In this document: piece by piece, positions 8,363-16,157 of the stretch
Position numbering within the stretch: the first letter of the stretch is position 1
How the letters are laid out: every line of letters starts with the position of its first letter
NCBI GenBank assembly: GCA_903927755.1
Contig: CAIYOD010000175.1
Location: 1 to 41,902, forward strand
From: an uncultured Thermoleophilia bacterium
GTDB taxonomy: Bacteria > Actinomycetota > Thermoleophilia > UBA2241
Direction of reading: 5' to 3'
DNA length: 41,902 bases
Made by a program: the position numbers and the translations under genes
The notes under the pieces: generated by a model
Told to the model about the DNA's origin: nothing
The model's input: the letters and a program-made list of their open reading frames with translations, nothing else
The model's database searches: none

Positions 8363-9310
8363 ATGAAAGCGATCGTGTGTCCTAGATACGGAGGACCGGA
8401 GGTCCTCGAGTTGCGAGACGTGGAGCGACCCATCCCGAAGGATGACGAGGTCTGCATCCGGATCATGGCGACCGCGGTGACGGCCAGCGACATCTTCATC
8501 CGGGGGTCCGACATCCCCCTCCGGTTCCGGATCCCGATGCGCCTGATGATGGGCATCACGAGGCCGCGCCGGCCGATCATCGGCCTGGTACTGGCCGGCG
8601 AGATCGCGTCGGTGGGCCGGAGCGCGACGCGGTTCAAGCCGGGCGACCAGGTCTACGGGCTCACCGGCTTTGGGCTCGGCGCCTACGCCGAGTACAAGTG
8701 CATGAAGGAGACGGACTCCAAGCACGGATGCCTGGCGCCGAAGCCGTCGAACCTGACGTACGAGGAGTCGACCGTCGCGGCCTACGGTGGCCTCCTGGCC
8801 CTGCAGTTCATGGAGAAGGGCGACATCCAGCCCGGCCAGAGGGTGCTCGTGTACGGGGCCTCTGGCACTTCGGGCACCACGGCGGTGCAGTATGCGAAGC
8901 ATCTGGGTGCGGAAGTCACCGGGGTCTGCAGTACCGCCAACGTGGAACTGGTGCGGACCCTTGGTGCAGACGCCGTCATCGACTACACGAAGGTCAACGC
9001 TCTCGAGCCCGGCGACAGGTACGACTTCGTGCTCGACGCGGTCGGGAAGGCGAAGACGTCCAGGCTGAAGGAATCCTGCAGGGCGAGCGTCGCCGGCAAG
9101 GACAGCTACGCGTCGATCGACGACGGCAACCTGTTGCTGGACTCGGGGAGACTGGCGGCCATGAAGGAACTGGTCGAGGCCGGGCACGTCAGGCCGGTCG
9201 TGGACAGGTGCTACCCCCTGGAGGAGATGGCCGAGGCTCACCGGTACGTCGAGCAGGGCCATAAGCGGGGAGGAGTGGCGATCACCGTGGGACACGGGGT
9301 CGCAGCCTGA
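8363..9310 (+). CDS. MDR-family NAD(P)-dependent alcohol dehydrogenase / quinone oxidoreductase
   Basis: A 315-residue medium-chain dehydrogenase/reductase. The N-terminal GroES-like domain begins MKAIVCPRYGGPEVLELRDV, and the cofactor-binding Rossmann fold contains VLVYGASGTSGTTAVQYA, with an A-x-G-x-x-G loop suited to NADPH. The cysteine cluster of structural-zinc alcohol dehydrogenases is absent, favouring the zinc-free quinone-oxidoreductase branch. The substrate cannot be read from sequence. The ATG has GGAGG about seven bases upstream. The 244-base gap before it, back to the divergent gene at 8118, holds that gene's promoter and no ORF I trust. Nothing in the neighbourhood suggests a pathway. 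Confidence 0.85.
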   Translation: MKAIVCPRYGGPEVLELRDVERPIPKDDEVCIRIMATAVTASDIFIRGSDIPLRFRIPMRLMMGITRPRRPIIGLVLAGEIASVGRSATRFKPGDQVYGLTGFGLGAYAEYKCMKETDSKHGCLAPKPSNLTYEESTVAAYGGLLALQFMEKGDIQPGQRVLVYGASGTSGTTAVQYAKHLGAEVTGVCSTANVELVRTLGADAVIDYTKVNALEPGDRYDFVLDAVGKAKTSRLKESCRASVAGKDSYASIDDGNLLLDSGRLAAMKELVEAGHVRPVVDRCYPLEEMAEAHRYVEQGHKRGGVAITVGHGVAA

Positions 9311-9416
9311 CGGACCGGCCGCTTGACGGTCGGTCGCCTGGAGGCGGGTCGCTGCGAGGCCGGTCGCCGGGGAGCCGGAGGCGCGCGGCGCCGCGTGTGC
9401 GCCGCGCCGTCACCGG

Positions 9417-9425
9417 TGGTACCGT
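9417..9425 (+). promoter_or_regulatory. Extended -10 promoter directly before the GH3 gene
   Basis: TGGTACCGT matches TGnTAnnnT and ends nine bases before the ATG at 9435. Transcription would begin about at the start codon, implying a leaderless or almost leaderless mRNA. This fits the lack of a Shine-Dalgarno sequence there. Confidence 0.45.
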
Positions 9426-9434
9426 GACCCGGAT

Positions 9435-10643
9435 ATGAGGACCCGACGCAAGATGCTCCACACGCTCCTGCTCGCGCTCGTCGCACTGGCGGCGCTCGGG
9501 GCCATCGGCTGCGGCTCGGACCAGGCGGTCGTGGATCCTGCGCAGGCGGCCGGCGAGAGCATCGCCGCCACCACGGCCCTGGCCTCCTCGCCCAGTTCGG
9601 TCGCTTCGCCCGGCCCGACCACCTCGGCGAGCCCGGCGGCATCCTCCGAGCTCGCCGGCTGGTCGAACCGCCGCCTCGCCGCGCAACTCGTCTTCTGCAG
9701 CGTGCCGGCGACGAGCCCGCTGGCGGGGAAGAGGTACGCCCGCATGGGCGTCGGCGGCATCGTCATCCTCGGAGGCGGGGCGCGCAGCAGCATCGGCGGG
9801 GATCTCGCCGCCGTCCTGCGCGCCGCTCCGAACGGCGTCAAGCCCTTCATCGCCAGCGACGAGGAGGGCGGCCAGGTCCAGCGCCTCCGCGATGTCGTCT
9901 ACCCGCTGCCCTCCGCGCGGGTCCAGGGCACGTGGAGTACCTCCAGGACCAGCGCGACCGCCAAGGACTATGGCGCTCGGCTCCGCAAGCTGCACGTCTC
10001 GGTGGTGTTCGGGCCGGTCGCCGACCTTGACGTCCCCGGCAAGTACATGAGCAGCCTCGACCGGTGCTTCTCGTCGAGGCCCGATGCGGTCGGTCGTCAC
10101 GTCGTGGCCTGGGTCGAGGGCCTCAGGGCGTCCCGGGTCCTCTCGACCGTCAAGCACTGGCCGGGTCACGGGTGGGCGTCGGACACGCACAGCGGTGCGG
10201 CCAGGGTCCCATCGCTCTCGGTGCTGCGCCGCCACGACATGGTGCCGTTCGAGCAGGCCTTCGACGCCCGCGTGCCGCTCGTGATGGTGGGGCACCTGCG
10301 CTCGAAGGGTCTCACGGGGGACGAGACGCCGGCCAGCCTCTCGAAGAGCGCGCTGGCCTACCTGCGCGGCCGCACCGGCGACGAGACGGTCATCATCACC
10401 GATTCGCTGTCCATGGCAGCGACGACCACGGCGATCGGCATCAAGTTGCCGGCCTCCGCCGTGCGCGCCCTGAGGGCCGGCGCCGATCTCGCGCTGTTCG
10501 CCTCCGGGGATCCGGAGCCGGTCATCGACGCCGTGACGGCGGCGATCAAGTCCGGGCGGCTGCCGCGAGCGCAGGCGGAGGAGAAGGTGCTCCGCGTGCT
10601 CGAGCTCAAGCGCAAGGCCGGGCTGGCGCCGGCCGCGCAGTAG
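9435..10643 (+). CDS. Exported GH3 beta-N-acetylhexosaminidase, NagZ-like
   Basis: A 402-residue glycoside hydrolase 3 protein. The N-terminus (MRTRRKM then a leucine/alanine-rich segment ending AIGC, Cys26) looks like a lipoprotein signal, though the lipobox is imperfect. A Ser/Pro/Ala-rich linker follows to about residue 70. The catalytic domain has KHWPGHG from K240 with the downstream D-T-H, and ITDSLSM with the probable nucleophile D323, the NagZ hallmarks. It should release N-acetylglucosamine from muropeptides or related glycans outside the membrane. ATG 9435 lacks a Shine-Dalgarno but lies nine bases after an extended -10. murJ follows 174 bases downstream, consistent with a peptidoglycan setting. 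Confidence 0.85.
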   Translation: MRTRRKMLHTLLLALVALAALGAIGCGSDQAVVDPAQAAGESIAATTALASSPSSVASPGPTTSASPAASSELAGWSNRRLAAQLVFCSVPATSPLAGKRYARMGVGGIVILGGGARSSIGGDLAAVLRAAPNGVKPFIASDEEGGQVQRLRDVVYPLPSARVQGTWSTSRTSATAKDYGARLRKLHVSVVFGPVADLDVPGKYMSSLDRCFSSRPDAVGRHVVAWVEGLRASRVLSTVKHWPGHGWASDTHSGAARVPSLSVLRRHDMVPFEQAFDARVPLVMVGHLRSKGLTGDETPASLSKSALAYLRGRTGDETVIITDSLSMAATTTAIGIKLPASAVRALRAGADLALFASGDPEPVIDAVTAAIKSGRLPRAQAEEKVLRVLELKRKAGLAPAAQ

Positions 10644-10673
10644 CGCCGGCAGAGACGCCGAGCGGCCACGCGC

Positions 10674-10693
10674 GCCCGTACGAGCGTACGGGC
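10674..10693. terminator. Perfect GC-rich inverted repeat between the GH3 gene and murJ
   Basis: GCCCGTACG and CGTACGGGC form nine-base perfect arms around two bases, 31 bases after the GH3 stop. The hairpin would be very stable but is not followed by T residues, so it is either a non-classical terminator or a protein-binding dyad. The call is tentative. Confidence 0.35.
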
Positions 10694-10721
10694 GGCCGGG
10701 CCGGGAGGCGGGGCCGCCCTC

Positions 10722-10730
10722 TGCTAGACT
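10722..10730 (+). promoter_or_regulatory. Candidate extended -10 promoter for murJ
   Basis: TGCTAGACT matches TGnTAnnnT, with a leader of about 80 bases to the ATG at 10818. It lies between GCCGCCC (10713-10719) and GGGCGGC (10742-10748), an inverted pair that may be chance in such GC-rich DNA. Confidence 0.4.
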
Positions 10731-10817
10731 CGCTGCCGGCCGGGCGGCTCTGCCCGGCGCGGCTCCGCCGGGCTCGCCGGGCAGTACTTCGCCGCCGGCG
10801 GTCGAATCAAGGGACTC

Positions 10818-12422
10818 ATGAGCGATCACAAGCGCCGGCTCGCGCTCGCGGCCGTCATCGTCGCCTCGGCCACGGCCATCTCGCGCCTCACCGGGCTCGG
10901 GCGGGAGGTCATCACCGCCGCCGTCTACGGCGTCGACCCGTCGTACAACACCTTCGTCTCCATCTCGGTGATCCCACAGCTGGTGCAGCAGCTGTTCGCC
11001 GACGCCGCTATCAGCGCCGCGTTCGTGCCCGTCTTCACGGCGCTGCTCACCAAGGGAGAGCGCGAGCGCGCCTACCAGCTGGCCGCGAACCTGCTCGGCC
11101 TGATCGTGGTGGTCGTCGGGGCGGCCGTCGTGATCCTCGCGCTCGCCGCCGGCCCGCTCACGCAGTGGATGTATCCGGAGCTCACCGGCGCGCCCGCCGG
11201 GGCGGAGCTCGCCGCCCAGCTGCTGCGCATCCTCGTGCCGACGATCCTGTTCCTCTCGCTTGCGGGGGCCATCAGCGGCGTCCTGTACTCGTTCGAGCGG
11301 TTCACCATGCCGGCGGTCGTCTCCATCGTCTGGAACCTGACGATCATCGCCGCCATCGCCCTCTTCCACGACTCCGTCGGCGTCGACGCCATCGCCTGGG
11401 GCATGCTGGTCGGCACGCTGCTCGAAGTCGCCATGCTGGCCGGGGCGGCGAGGTATCACGGCCGCTGGCTCTGGCCGCACTTCGGGCTCGCCGACCCGCT
11501 CCTGCGCCGCGTCCTGCTGCTCATGGTGCCGATCACGATCACCCTCGGGATCCTGAACTTCAACGCCCTGATCGGCACCTGGTTCGCACAGTTCGTCAGC
11601 GATCGCGCCGCGGCGGAGATCGGGTACGCGTTCCGCCTCTACCAGCTTCCACAGGGAATCTTCGCCGTGACCATCGGCACCGTGCTCTTCCCGTCGCTCT
11701 CGCGGTTCGCGGCGCAGAAGGACGAGGTGCGGTTCCGCGACACCGTGTCGATGGGCGTGCGCCAGATGGTCTTCGTGTCGCTCCCGTTCGTCGCCTGGTT
11801 CCTGGTGATGCCTCAGGCCTTCGTGCGCATGGTGTACGAGCGCGGGCAGTTCGGCTCAGGCGCGACCGTGGAGGTGGCCGGCGCGCTGGCGTTCTTCTCC
11901 GTGGGGCTGGTGTTCGCCAACTCCAACATCATGCTCAACCGGGCCTTCCAGAGCATGCAGAAGCCGTGGCTGCCCATGTACGTGGCGATCGGCAACCTGG
12001 TCGTGAACTTCGTGCTGTGCTGGCTGCTCTACAAGCCGCTCGGGGTGCCCGGGATCACGCTCAGCATGGCGACCGTCTCGGCGGTCAACTTCTTCGCGCT
12101 GTTCTTCCTGCTGCGTCACGAGGTCGGGCGGATAGACGGCCGGCGGATGGCGAAGGCGGCGGGTGGCGCGCTGCTGGCCGCCGTCGCGCTCTCCGCGGTG
12201 TCCTACGGGGTGTGGTGGGCGTTGCAGGACTTCGCCGCCGGCGGTTTCGTTCAGCTGGTCGTGGTCGTGATCGCCGCAGTGGCGGCCGGCGGCGCCGTCT
12301 ACCTGGGCCTGGCCAAGCTGCTCGGGCTGGAGGAGCTGAGCGTTGTGCGGCAGGTGCTGCGGCGCCGGCGGCGCGGCGGTCGGGGCTCGTCAACCGGCGG
12401 AGCCACCCCGTCGTCAGAGTGA
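10818..12422 (+). CDS. murJ: MurJ/MviN family lipid II flippase
   Basis: A 534-residue integral membrane protein with about 14 hydrophobic segments. The N-terminal half contains ISRLTGLGREVITAAVYG followed by FADAAISAAFVPVF, the conserved MurJ pattern in which charged residues line the central cavity. It flips undecaprenyl-linked peptidoglycan precursor (lipid II) across the membrane. The length is normal for bacterial MurJ; there is no kinase-like C-terminal extension as in mycobacterial MviN, only an Arg-rich cytoplasmic tail. ATG 10818 is the natural start, with AAGGGA upstream. The gene faces the minus-strand membrane protein at 12554, with a large palindrome between them. Confidence 0.92.
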   Translation: MSDHKRRLALAAVIVASATAISRLTGLGREVITAAVYGVDPSYNTFVSISVIPQLVQQLFADAAISAAFVPVFTALLTKGERERAYQLAANLLGLIVVVVGAAVVILALAAGPLTQWMYPELTGAPAGAELAAQLLRILVPTILFLSLAGAISGVLYSFERFTMPAVVSIVWNLTIIAAIALFHDSVGVDAIAWGMLVGTLLEVAMLAGAARYHGRWLWPHFGLADPLLRRVLLLMVPITITLGILNFNALIGTWFAQFVSDRAAAEIGYAFRLYQLPQGIFAVTIGTVLFPSLSRFAAQKDEVRFRDTVSMGVRQMVFVSLPFVAWFLVMPQAFVRMVYERGQFGSGATVEVAGALAFFSVGLVFANSNIMLNRAFQSMQKPWLPMYVAIGNLVVNFVLCWLLYKPLGVPGITLSMATVSAVNFFALFFLLRHEVGRIDGRRMAKAAGGALLAAVALSAVSYGVWWALQDFAAGGFVQLVVVVIAAVAAGGAVYLGLAKLLGLEELSVVRQVLRRRRRGGRGSSTGGATPSSE

Positions 12423-12463
12423 CAGCGGCCGGCGACCACCGCAGGGCGACGGACTGCATGTCT

Positions 12464-12527
12464 GGAAGTTGTCCTTGATGGAAGGACAAGAGCGGCTTGA
12501 GATGTCCTTGGCGCAAGGACAACTTCC
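12464..12527. repeat. 64-base nested palindrome with two TGTCCTT-N5-AAGGACA dyads
   Basis: The outer arms GGAAGTTGTCCTTG (12464-12477) and CAAGGACAACTTCC (12514-12527) are perfectly complementary over 14 bases. Inside are two identical dyads, TGTCCTT-N5-AAGGACA, at 12470-12488 and 12503-12521, starting 33 bases apart, about three helical turns. The element lies between the convergent murJ and 12554 genes, so it could be a bidirectional hairpin terminator or REP-like element. The paired dyads also look like an operator for a dimeric repressor. It lacks T-tracts. Confidence 0.75.
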
Positions 12528-12553
12528 CTGCAGGGAGACCGAGCGCCCTGCGG

Positions 12554-13039
12554 TCAGGCCGTCGGGCGGCTGACGCGTGCGGCCGAGCGGCCGGCGAGTG
12601 CCCATCGGACGAGCAGGGCGCCGGCGAGCGCGGTGCAGACCGCGGCGACCGTCCAGAAGTAGGTCGCCCAGGCAGGAGCCACCACGGACGTGGTGCCGGG
12701 GCCGACGCCCATCTCGAAGTTGACGGGAGCCAGAAGAAGCTGGGCGGTGCGCGAGGCGCCGGCCGCCGCCAGCGCCGCCCATACGAGTAGGCACACGACG
12801 AGCCAGAAGGGCTGCCCGCCGCGGCAGGTCGGTCGGGCGAGGGCGAAGGCCGCTGCGGCGACCAGGCCGGCGCCGATGAGCGCGGCCACGCCGATCAGCA
12901 ACTGCAGCGCGGCGCCGCCGTCGAGGCGCGGCTGCCCCCAGCCATCCTGAGGGGCGAAGCTGCGGATCGCGATGACGGCGCACCTGAGGACGAGCGCCGC
13001 GGCCGCGGCGAGACCGGCGATCCTGAGGGTGACGCGCAT
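12554..13039 (-). CDS. Small four-helix membrane protein of unknown function
   Basis: A 161-residue protein with about four hydrophobic segments (roughly residues 7-27, 45-68, 78-96 and 118-145), Arg-rich ends and no motif I recognise. The absence of charge inside the predicted helices and consistent hydrophobic periodicity argue for a real membrane protein rather than a GC-rich shadow frame. ATG 13039 is the first start; no strong ribosome site precedes it. It is divergent from the helicase gene at 13215 and convergent with murJ. It may mark the left border of the defence island or belong to it. Confidence 0.55.
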   Translation of the reverse strand: MRVTLRIAGLAAAAALVLRCAVIAIRSFAPQDGWGQPRLDGGAALQLLIGVAALIGAGLVAAAAFALARPTCRGGQPFWLVVCLLVWAALAAAGASRTAQLLLAPVNFEMGVGPGTTSVVAPAWATYFWTVAAVCTALAGALLVRWALAGRSAARVSRPTA

Positions 13040-13125
13040 AAATCCACCCGCCCTACGACGACGCAGTGAAACCCGACGCTACTCCGCAGGGCCTGCGTCG
13101 TCCAGCCTCCAGCGTTGGCGTAGGC

Positions 13126-13134
13126 TGATAGAGT
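13126..13134 (+). promoter_or_regulatory. Candidate extended -10 promoter of the four-gene defence island
   Basis: TGATAGAGT matches TGnTAnnnT and lies 81 bases before the helicase GTG at 13215, in the divergent 175-base gap. No recognisable -35 sits at normal distance. It could drive the whole helicase-methylase-fic transcription unit. Confidence 0.4.
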
Positions 13135-13214
13135 TCACGACTGACGATGAGGCTCGAGCGGCCGACGGTCTGGCGGGCTCGGCGCCTCTCCACCACGGTC
13201 TGGGGGCTGCTTCG

Positions 13215-16118
13215 GTGAGCACGGCGTATCACGCCAAGTACTTCGCCCATGAGCTGACTCGGCGCCGCCCCTCGACCTCAGACGACAGGCTCACCCAATC
13301 GCTTCTCGATGCAGCGGTCGACCTGAACCCGCACCAGATCGATGCCGCTCGCTTCGCCCTTCGCTCACCTCTGAGCAGCGGCGTGATCCTCGCGGATGAG
13401 GTGGGCTTGGGCAAGACGATCGAAGCTGGGCTGGTCCTGTGCCAGTTGTGGGCGGAGCGGAAGCGGCGTCTCCTTGTGATCTGTCCCGCGTCGCTGCGTA
13501 AGCAGTGGAGCCTGGAACTGCAGGAGAAGTTCCACCTGCCCACCGTCATCTTGGACGCGCGCGCTGCGCGCGCGCTGCGCGCCAGCAGTGAAGGGCCGTT
13601 CCCTGCCGGCGCTGTGATCGTCATGTCGATCAACTATGCCAATGCCCGGCGCGACGACATCTTCGCAACGCCGTGGGATCTGGTAGCCATCGACGAGGCT
13701 CACAAGCTGCGTAACGCGTACCGGCCGAGCAATCGCATGGGGCAGAACCTGCGGTGGGCGTTGCAGGGGAGACGGAAATTGCTCCTCACAGCAACGCCGC
13801 TCCAGAACTCGCTGCTCGAGCTGTATGGGCTCTCGACGGTCATCGATGAACGCATCTTCGGTGACCGCCTCGCGTTCCGCGAGGAGTACATGCATCAGGA
13901 CGCTGACCTCCGGCAGCTTCGCGCGAGGCTGCAGCCGTTCTGCAAGCGCACCCTGCGCAAACAGGTGCTCGAGTACATCCGCTACACGAAGCGCGCGACG
14001 GCAACGATCCCGTTCTCGCCCACTGATGACGAGCGGCAACTCTACGACGACCTCTCGGCCTTCCTGGCTCGCGAGGACACATTCGCCGTCCCTGCACGTC
14101 AGCGCACCTTGGTGACGCTCATCCTGCGCAAGCTACTGGGTTCGTCTTCGTACGCCATCGCAGGCACCCTGGAGACGATGCGCCAACGTCTTGTGCGAGT
14201 GCGGGAGGCGCATGCGGAGACTCGCGAGACCGATGATGTGGTGCTGGAGTTGACCGACCTCGACGAGCTCGAGAATGACTACCTCGACGAGGAATCGGCG
14301 GAGGCCGGGCCAGAGGGCGAAGCCGAATTGGACGAAGACGCGGCCCGCGACGAGTCGGAAGGTGCCGCGGCGCTGGACCTCGACCGTCTCAATGCAGAGA
14401 TCGCTGAACTCGAGGCGTACATCACTCGCGCTCGCCGGATCGGCATCGACACCAAGTCGCGCGCCCTGCTCACCGCTCTGGACACTGGGTTCGCGGAGAT
14501 GGCGAAGATGGACGCGGCGCGCAAGGCGGTGGTCTTCACCGAGTCCCGCCGCACCCAGGAGTACCTGCGTGACTACCTGGAGGCGAACGGCTACGCGGGA
14601 AAGGTCGTGCTGTTCAGCGGCACGAACAGCGGTGCAAAGGCCACCGCCGCCTACGAGCGTTGGCTCGAGGCCAACCGCGACACAGGGCGCGCATCCGGGT
14701 CACGCGCCGTCGACATCCGCACGGCGCTCATCGAGCACTTCCGCGACCAAGCGGAGGTGATGATCGCCACCGAGGCTGCCGCGGAGGGTGTGAACCTGCA
14801 GTTCTGCTCGCTGGTCATCAACTACGATCTCCCCTGGAATCCGCAGCGCATCGAGCAGCGCATCGGGCGCTGTCACCGCTACGGGCAGAAGCACGACGTG
14901 GTCGTGGTCAACTTCCTGAACGAGAAGAACGATGCCGACCGCCGCGTGCTCGAGCTCCTTGGGGAGAAGCTGCGCTTGTTCGCCGGCGTGTTCGGGGCGT
15001 CCGATGAGGTCTTGGGGGCCATCGAGTCCGGGGTGGACTTCGAACGCCGGATCCTCGACATCTACCAGACGTGCCGCAGACCGGAAGAGATCGAGGCTGC
15101 GTTCACCCGCCTTCGCGAGGAGATGGATGAGGCGATCGAGGAGCGCATGGCCGACACGCGCCGCGTCTTGCTCGAGGAGTTCGACGAGGACGTGCACGAG
15201 CGTCTCAGGGCACAGCTTGATGCGACCAAGGCCCTGCTGGATGCAGCCGGCAAGCGGTTCTGGTCTCTCACAAAGTACGTACTCGGACCTGCCGCCGTCT
15301 TCGACGACGAAGAACTTTGCTTCAGCCTCTTGGAGTCACCTGCGAGTGACGTCCGACCCGGCCGCTACCATCTGATCTCGAAGTCGGCGCGCAATGAGGC
15401 GGGCGAGTTCCTGTACCGTCTGTCGCATCCGCTGGCGGAGCACGTCCTTTCGCGGGGGTTGTCGACGCCGACACCGACCGCCGAGGTGAGGTTCGATGTC
15501 ACCGGCCACCAGACGAAGCTGGCGGTCGTCGAGGAGCTCAGGGGTCAGAAAGGGTGGCTTGTGCTCGATCGCCTGACAATCGAATCACTGGAGCTGGAGG
15601 AGTATCTCGTCTTCACCGCCATAACCGATGGCGGCGAGGTGCTGGACCAAGATCGGTGCGAGCGGCTGTTCCGCTGCGAGGGCGTGGTCGCCGACGCGCC
15701 GGAGGTGCCGGCTGCAGCCGCCAAGCGGCTGGCGGCCGAGAGCCACCGTCACGCCGAAGCAACAGTCGCTGCCTCATTCGAGGCCAACAACCGCTTCTTC
15801 CAGCAAGAGCGTGACCGCCTTGAGCGCTGGGCCGACGACAAGGTCAAGGCGGCGGAGAAGGAGCTCGCGGACGTCAAGGCCCAGATCCGTGCGAGCAAGC
15901 GCGAAGAGCGGCTGGCCGAGAGCGTCGACGAGCATCACCGGCTGCAAGTGCGCATCAAGGAGCTCGAGAAGAAGCAGCGCAGGCTGCGCCAGCGCATCTT
16001 CGACGTCGAGGACGACATCGCGGAGAAGCGAGACGAGCTCATCGCGGCACTTGAGAAGCGGTTGGCGCAGAACACGCAGACTGAACGCCTGTATACCATC
16101 AGGTGGCAGGTGGTGTGA
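13215..16118 (+). CDS. SNF2/HepA-type helicase with coiled-coil tail
   Basis: A 967-residue superfamily 2 protein of the SNF2/HepA type. Residues 56-72 hold motif I (ILADEVGLGKTIEAGLV; GLGKT at 64-68). Motif II is DEAH at 160-163, motif III is LLLTATPLQN, and motif VI is RIGRCHRYGQ at 549-558, as in RapA-like translocases. An acidic insertion (about residues 355-385) separates the lobes. The last 130 residues are a long charged coiled coil, likely for partner binding. No nuclease motif is seen, so it probably remodels or translocates on DNA while partners modify or cut. GTG 13215 is chosen because STAYHAKYFAHEL is the family's usual start; the upstream frame to 12972 is Arg/Ala-rich shadow. 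The methylase follows 39 bases later. Confidence 0.88.
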   Translation: MSTAYHAKYFAHELTRRRPSTSDDRLTQSLLDAAVDLNPHQIDAARFALRSPLSSGVILADEVGLGKTIEAGLVLCQLWAERKRRLLVICPASLRKQWSLELQEKFHLPTVILDARAARALRASSEGPFPAGAVIVMSINYANARRDDIFATPWDLVAIDEAHKLRNAYRPSNRMGQNLRWALQGRRKLLLTATPLQNSLLELYGLSTVIDERIFGDRLAFREEYMHQDADLRQLRARLQPFCKRTLRKQVLEYIRYTKRATATIPFSPTDDERQLYDDLSAFLAREDTFAVPARQRTLVTLILRKLLGSSSYAIAGTLETMRQRLVRVREAHAETRETDDVVLELTDLDELENDYLDEESAEAGPEGEAELDEDAARDESEGAAALDLDRLNAEIAELEAYITRARRIGIDTKSRALLTALDTGFAEMAKMDAARKAVVFTESRRTQEYLRDYLEANGYAGKVVLFSGTNSGAKATAAYERWLEANRDTGRASGSRAVDIRTALIEHFRDQAEVMIATEAAAEGVNLQFCSLVINYDLPWNPQRIEQRIGRCHRYGQKHDVVVVNFLNEKNDADRRVLELLGEKLRLFAGVFGASDEVLGAIESGVDFERRILDIYQTCRRPEEIEAAFTRLREEMDEAIEERMADTRRVLLEEFDEDVHERLRAQLDATKALLDAAGKRFWSLTKYVLGPAAVFDDEELCFSLLESPASDVRPGRYHLISKSARNEAGEFLYRLSHPLAEHVLSRGLSTPTPTAEVRFDVTGHQTKLAVVEELRGQKGWLVLDRLTIESLELEEYLVFTAITDGGEVLDQDRCERLFRCEGVVADAPEVPAAAAKRLAAESHRHAEATVAASFEANNRFFQQERDRLERWADDKVKAAEKELADVKAQIRASKREERLAESVDEHHRLQVRIKELEKKQRRLRQRIFDVEDDIAEKRDELIAALEKRLAQNTQTERLYTIRWQVV

Positions 16119-16157
16119 TGACCGGAGCAACGCCAAATAGCGGCTGGAGGCTGATCG

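Noticed and set aside
9282-11480. A 732-codon open frame on the minus strand over the GH3 and murJ genes
   Set aside because: It is Arg/Asp/His-rich, has no motif, and lies antisense to two clearly recognised genes; a shadow of GC-rich codon use.
12972-13214. N-terminal 81-codon extension of the SNF2 helicase
   Set aside because: Arg/Ala-rich, overlaps the divergent membrane-protein gene, and the family start matches GTG 13215.
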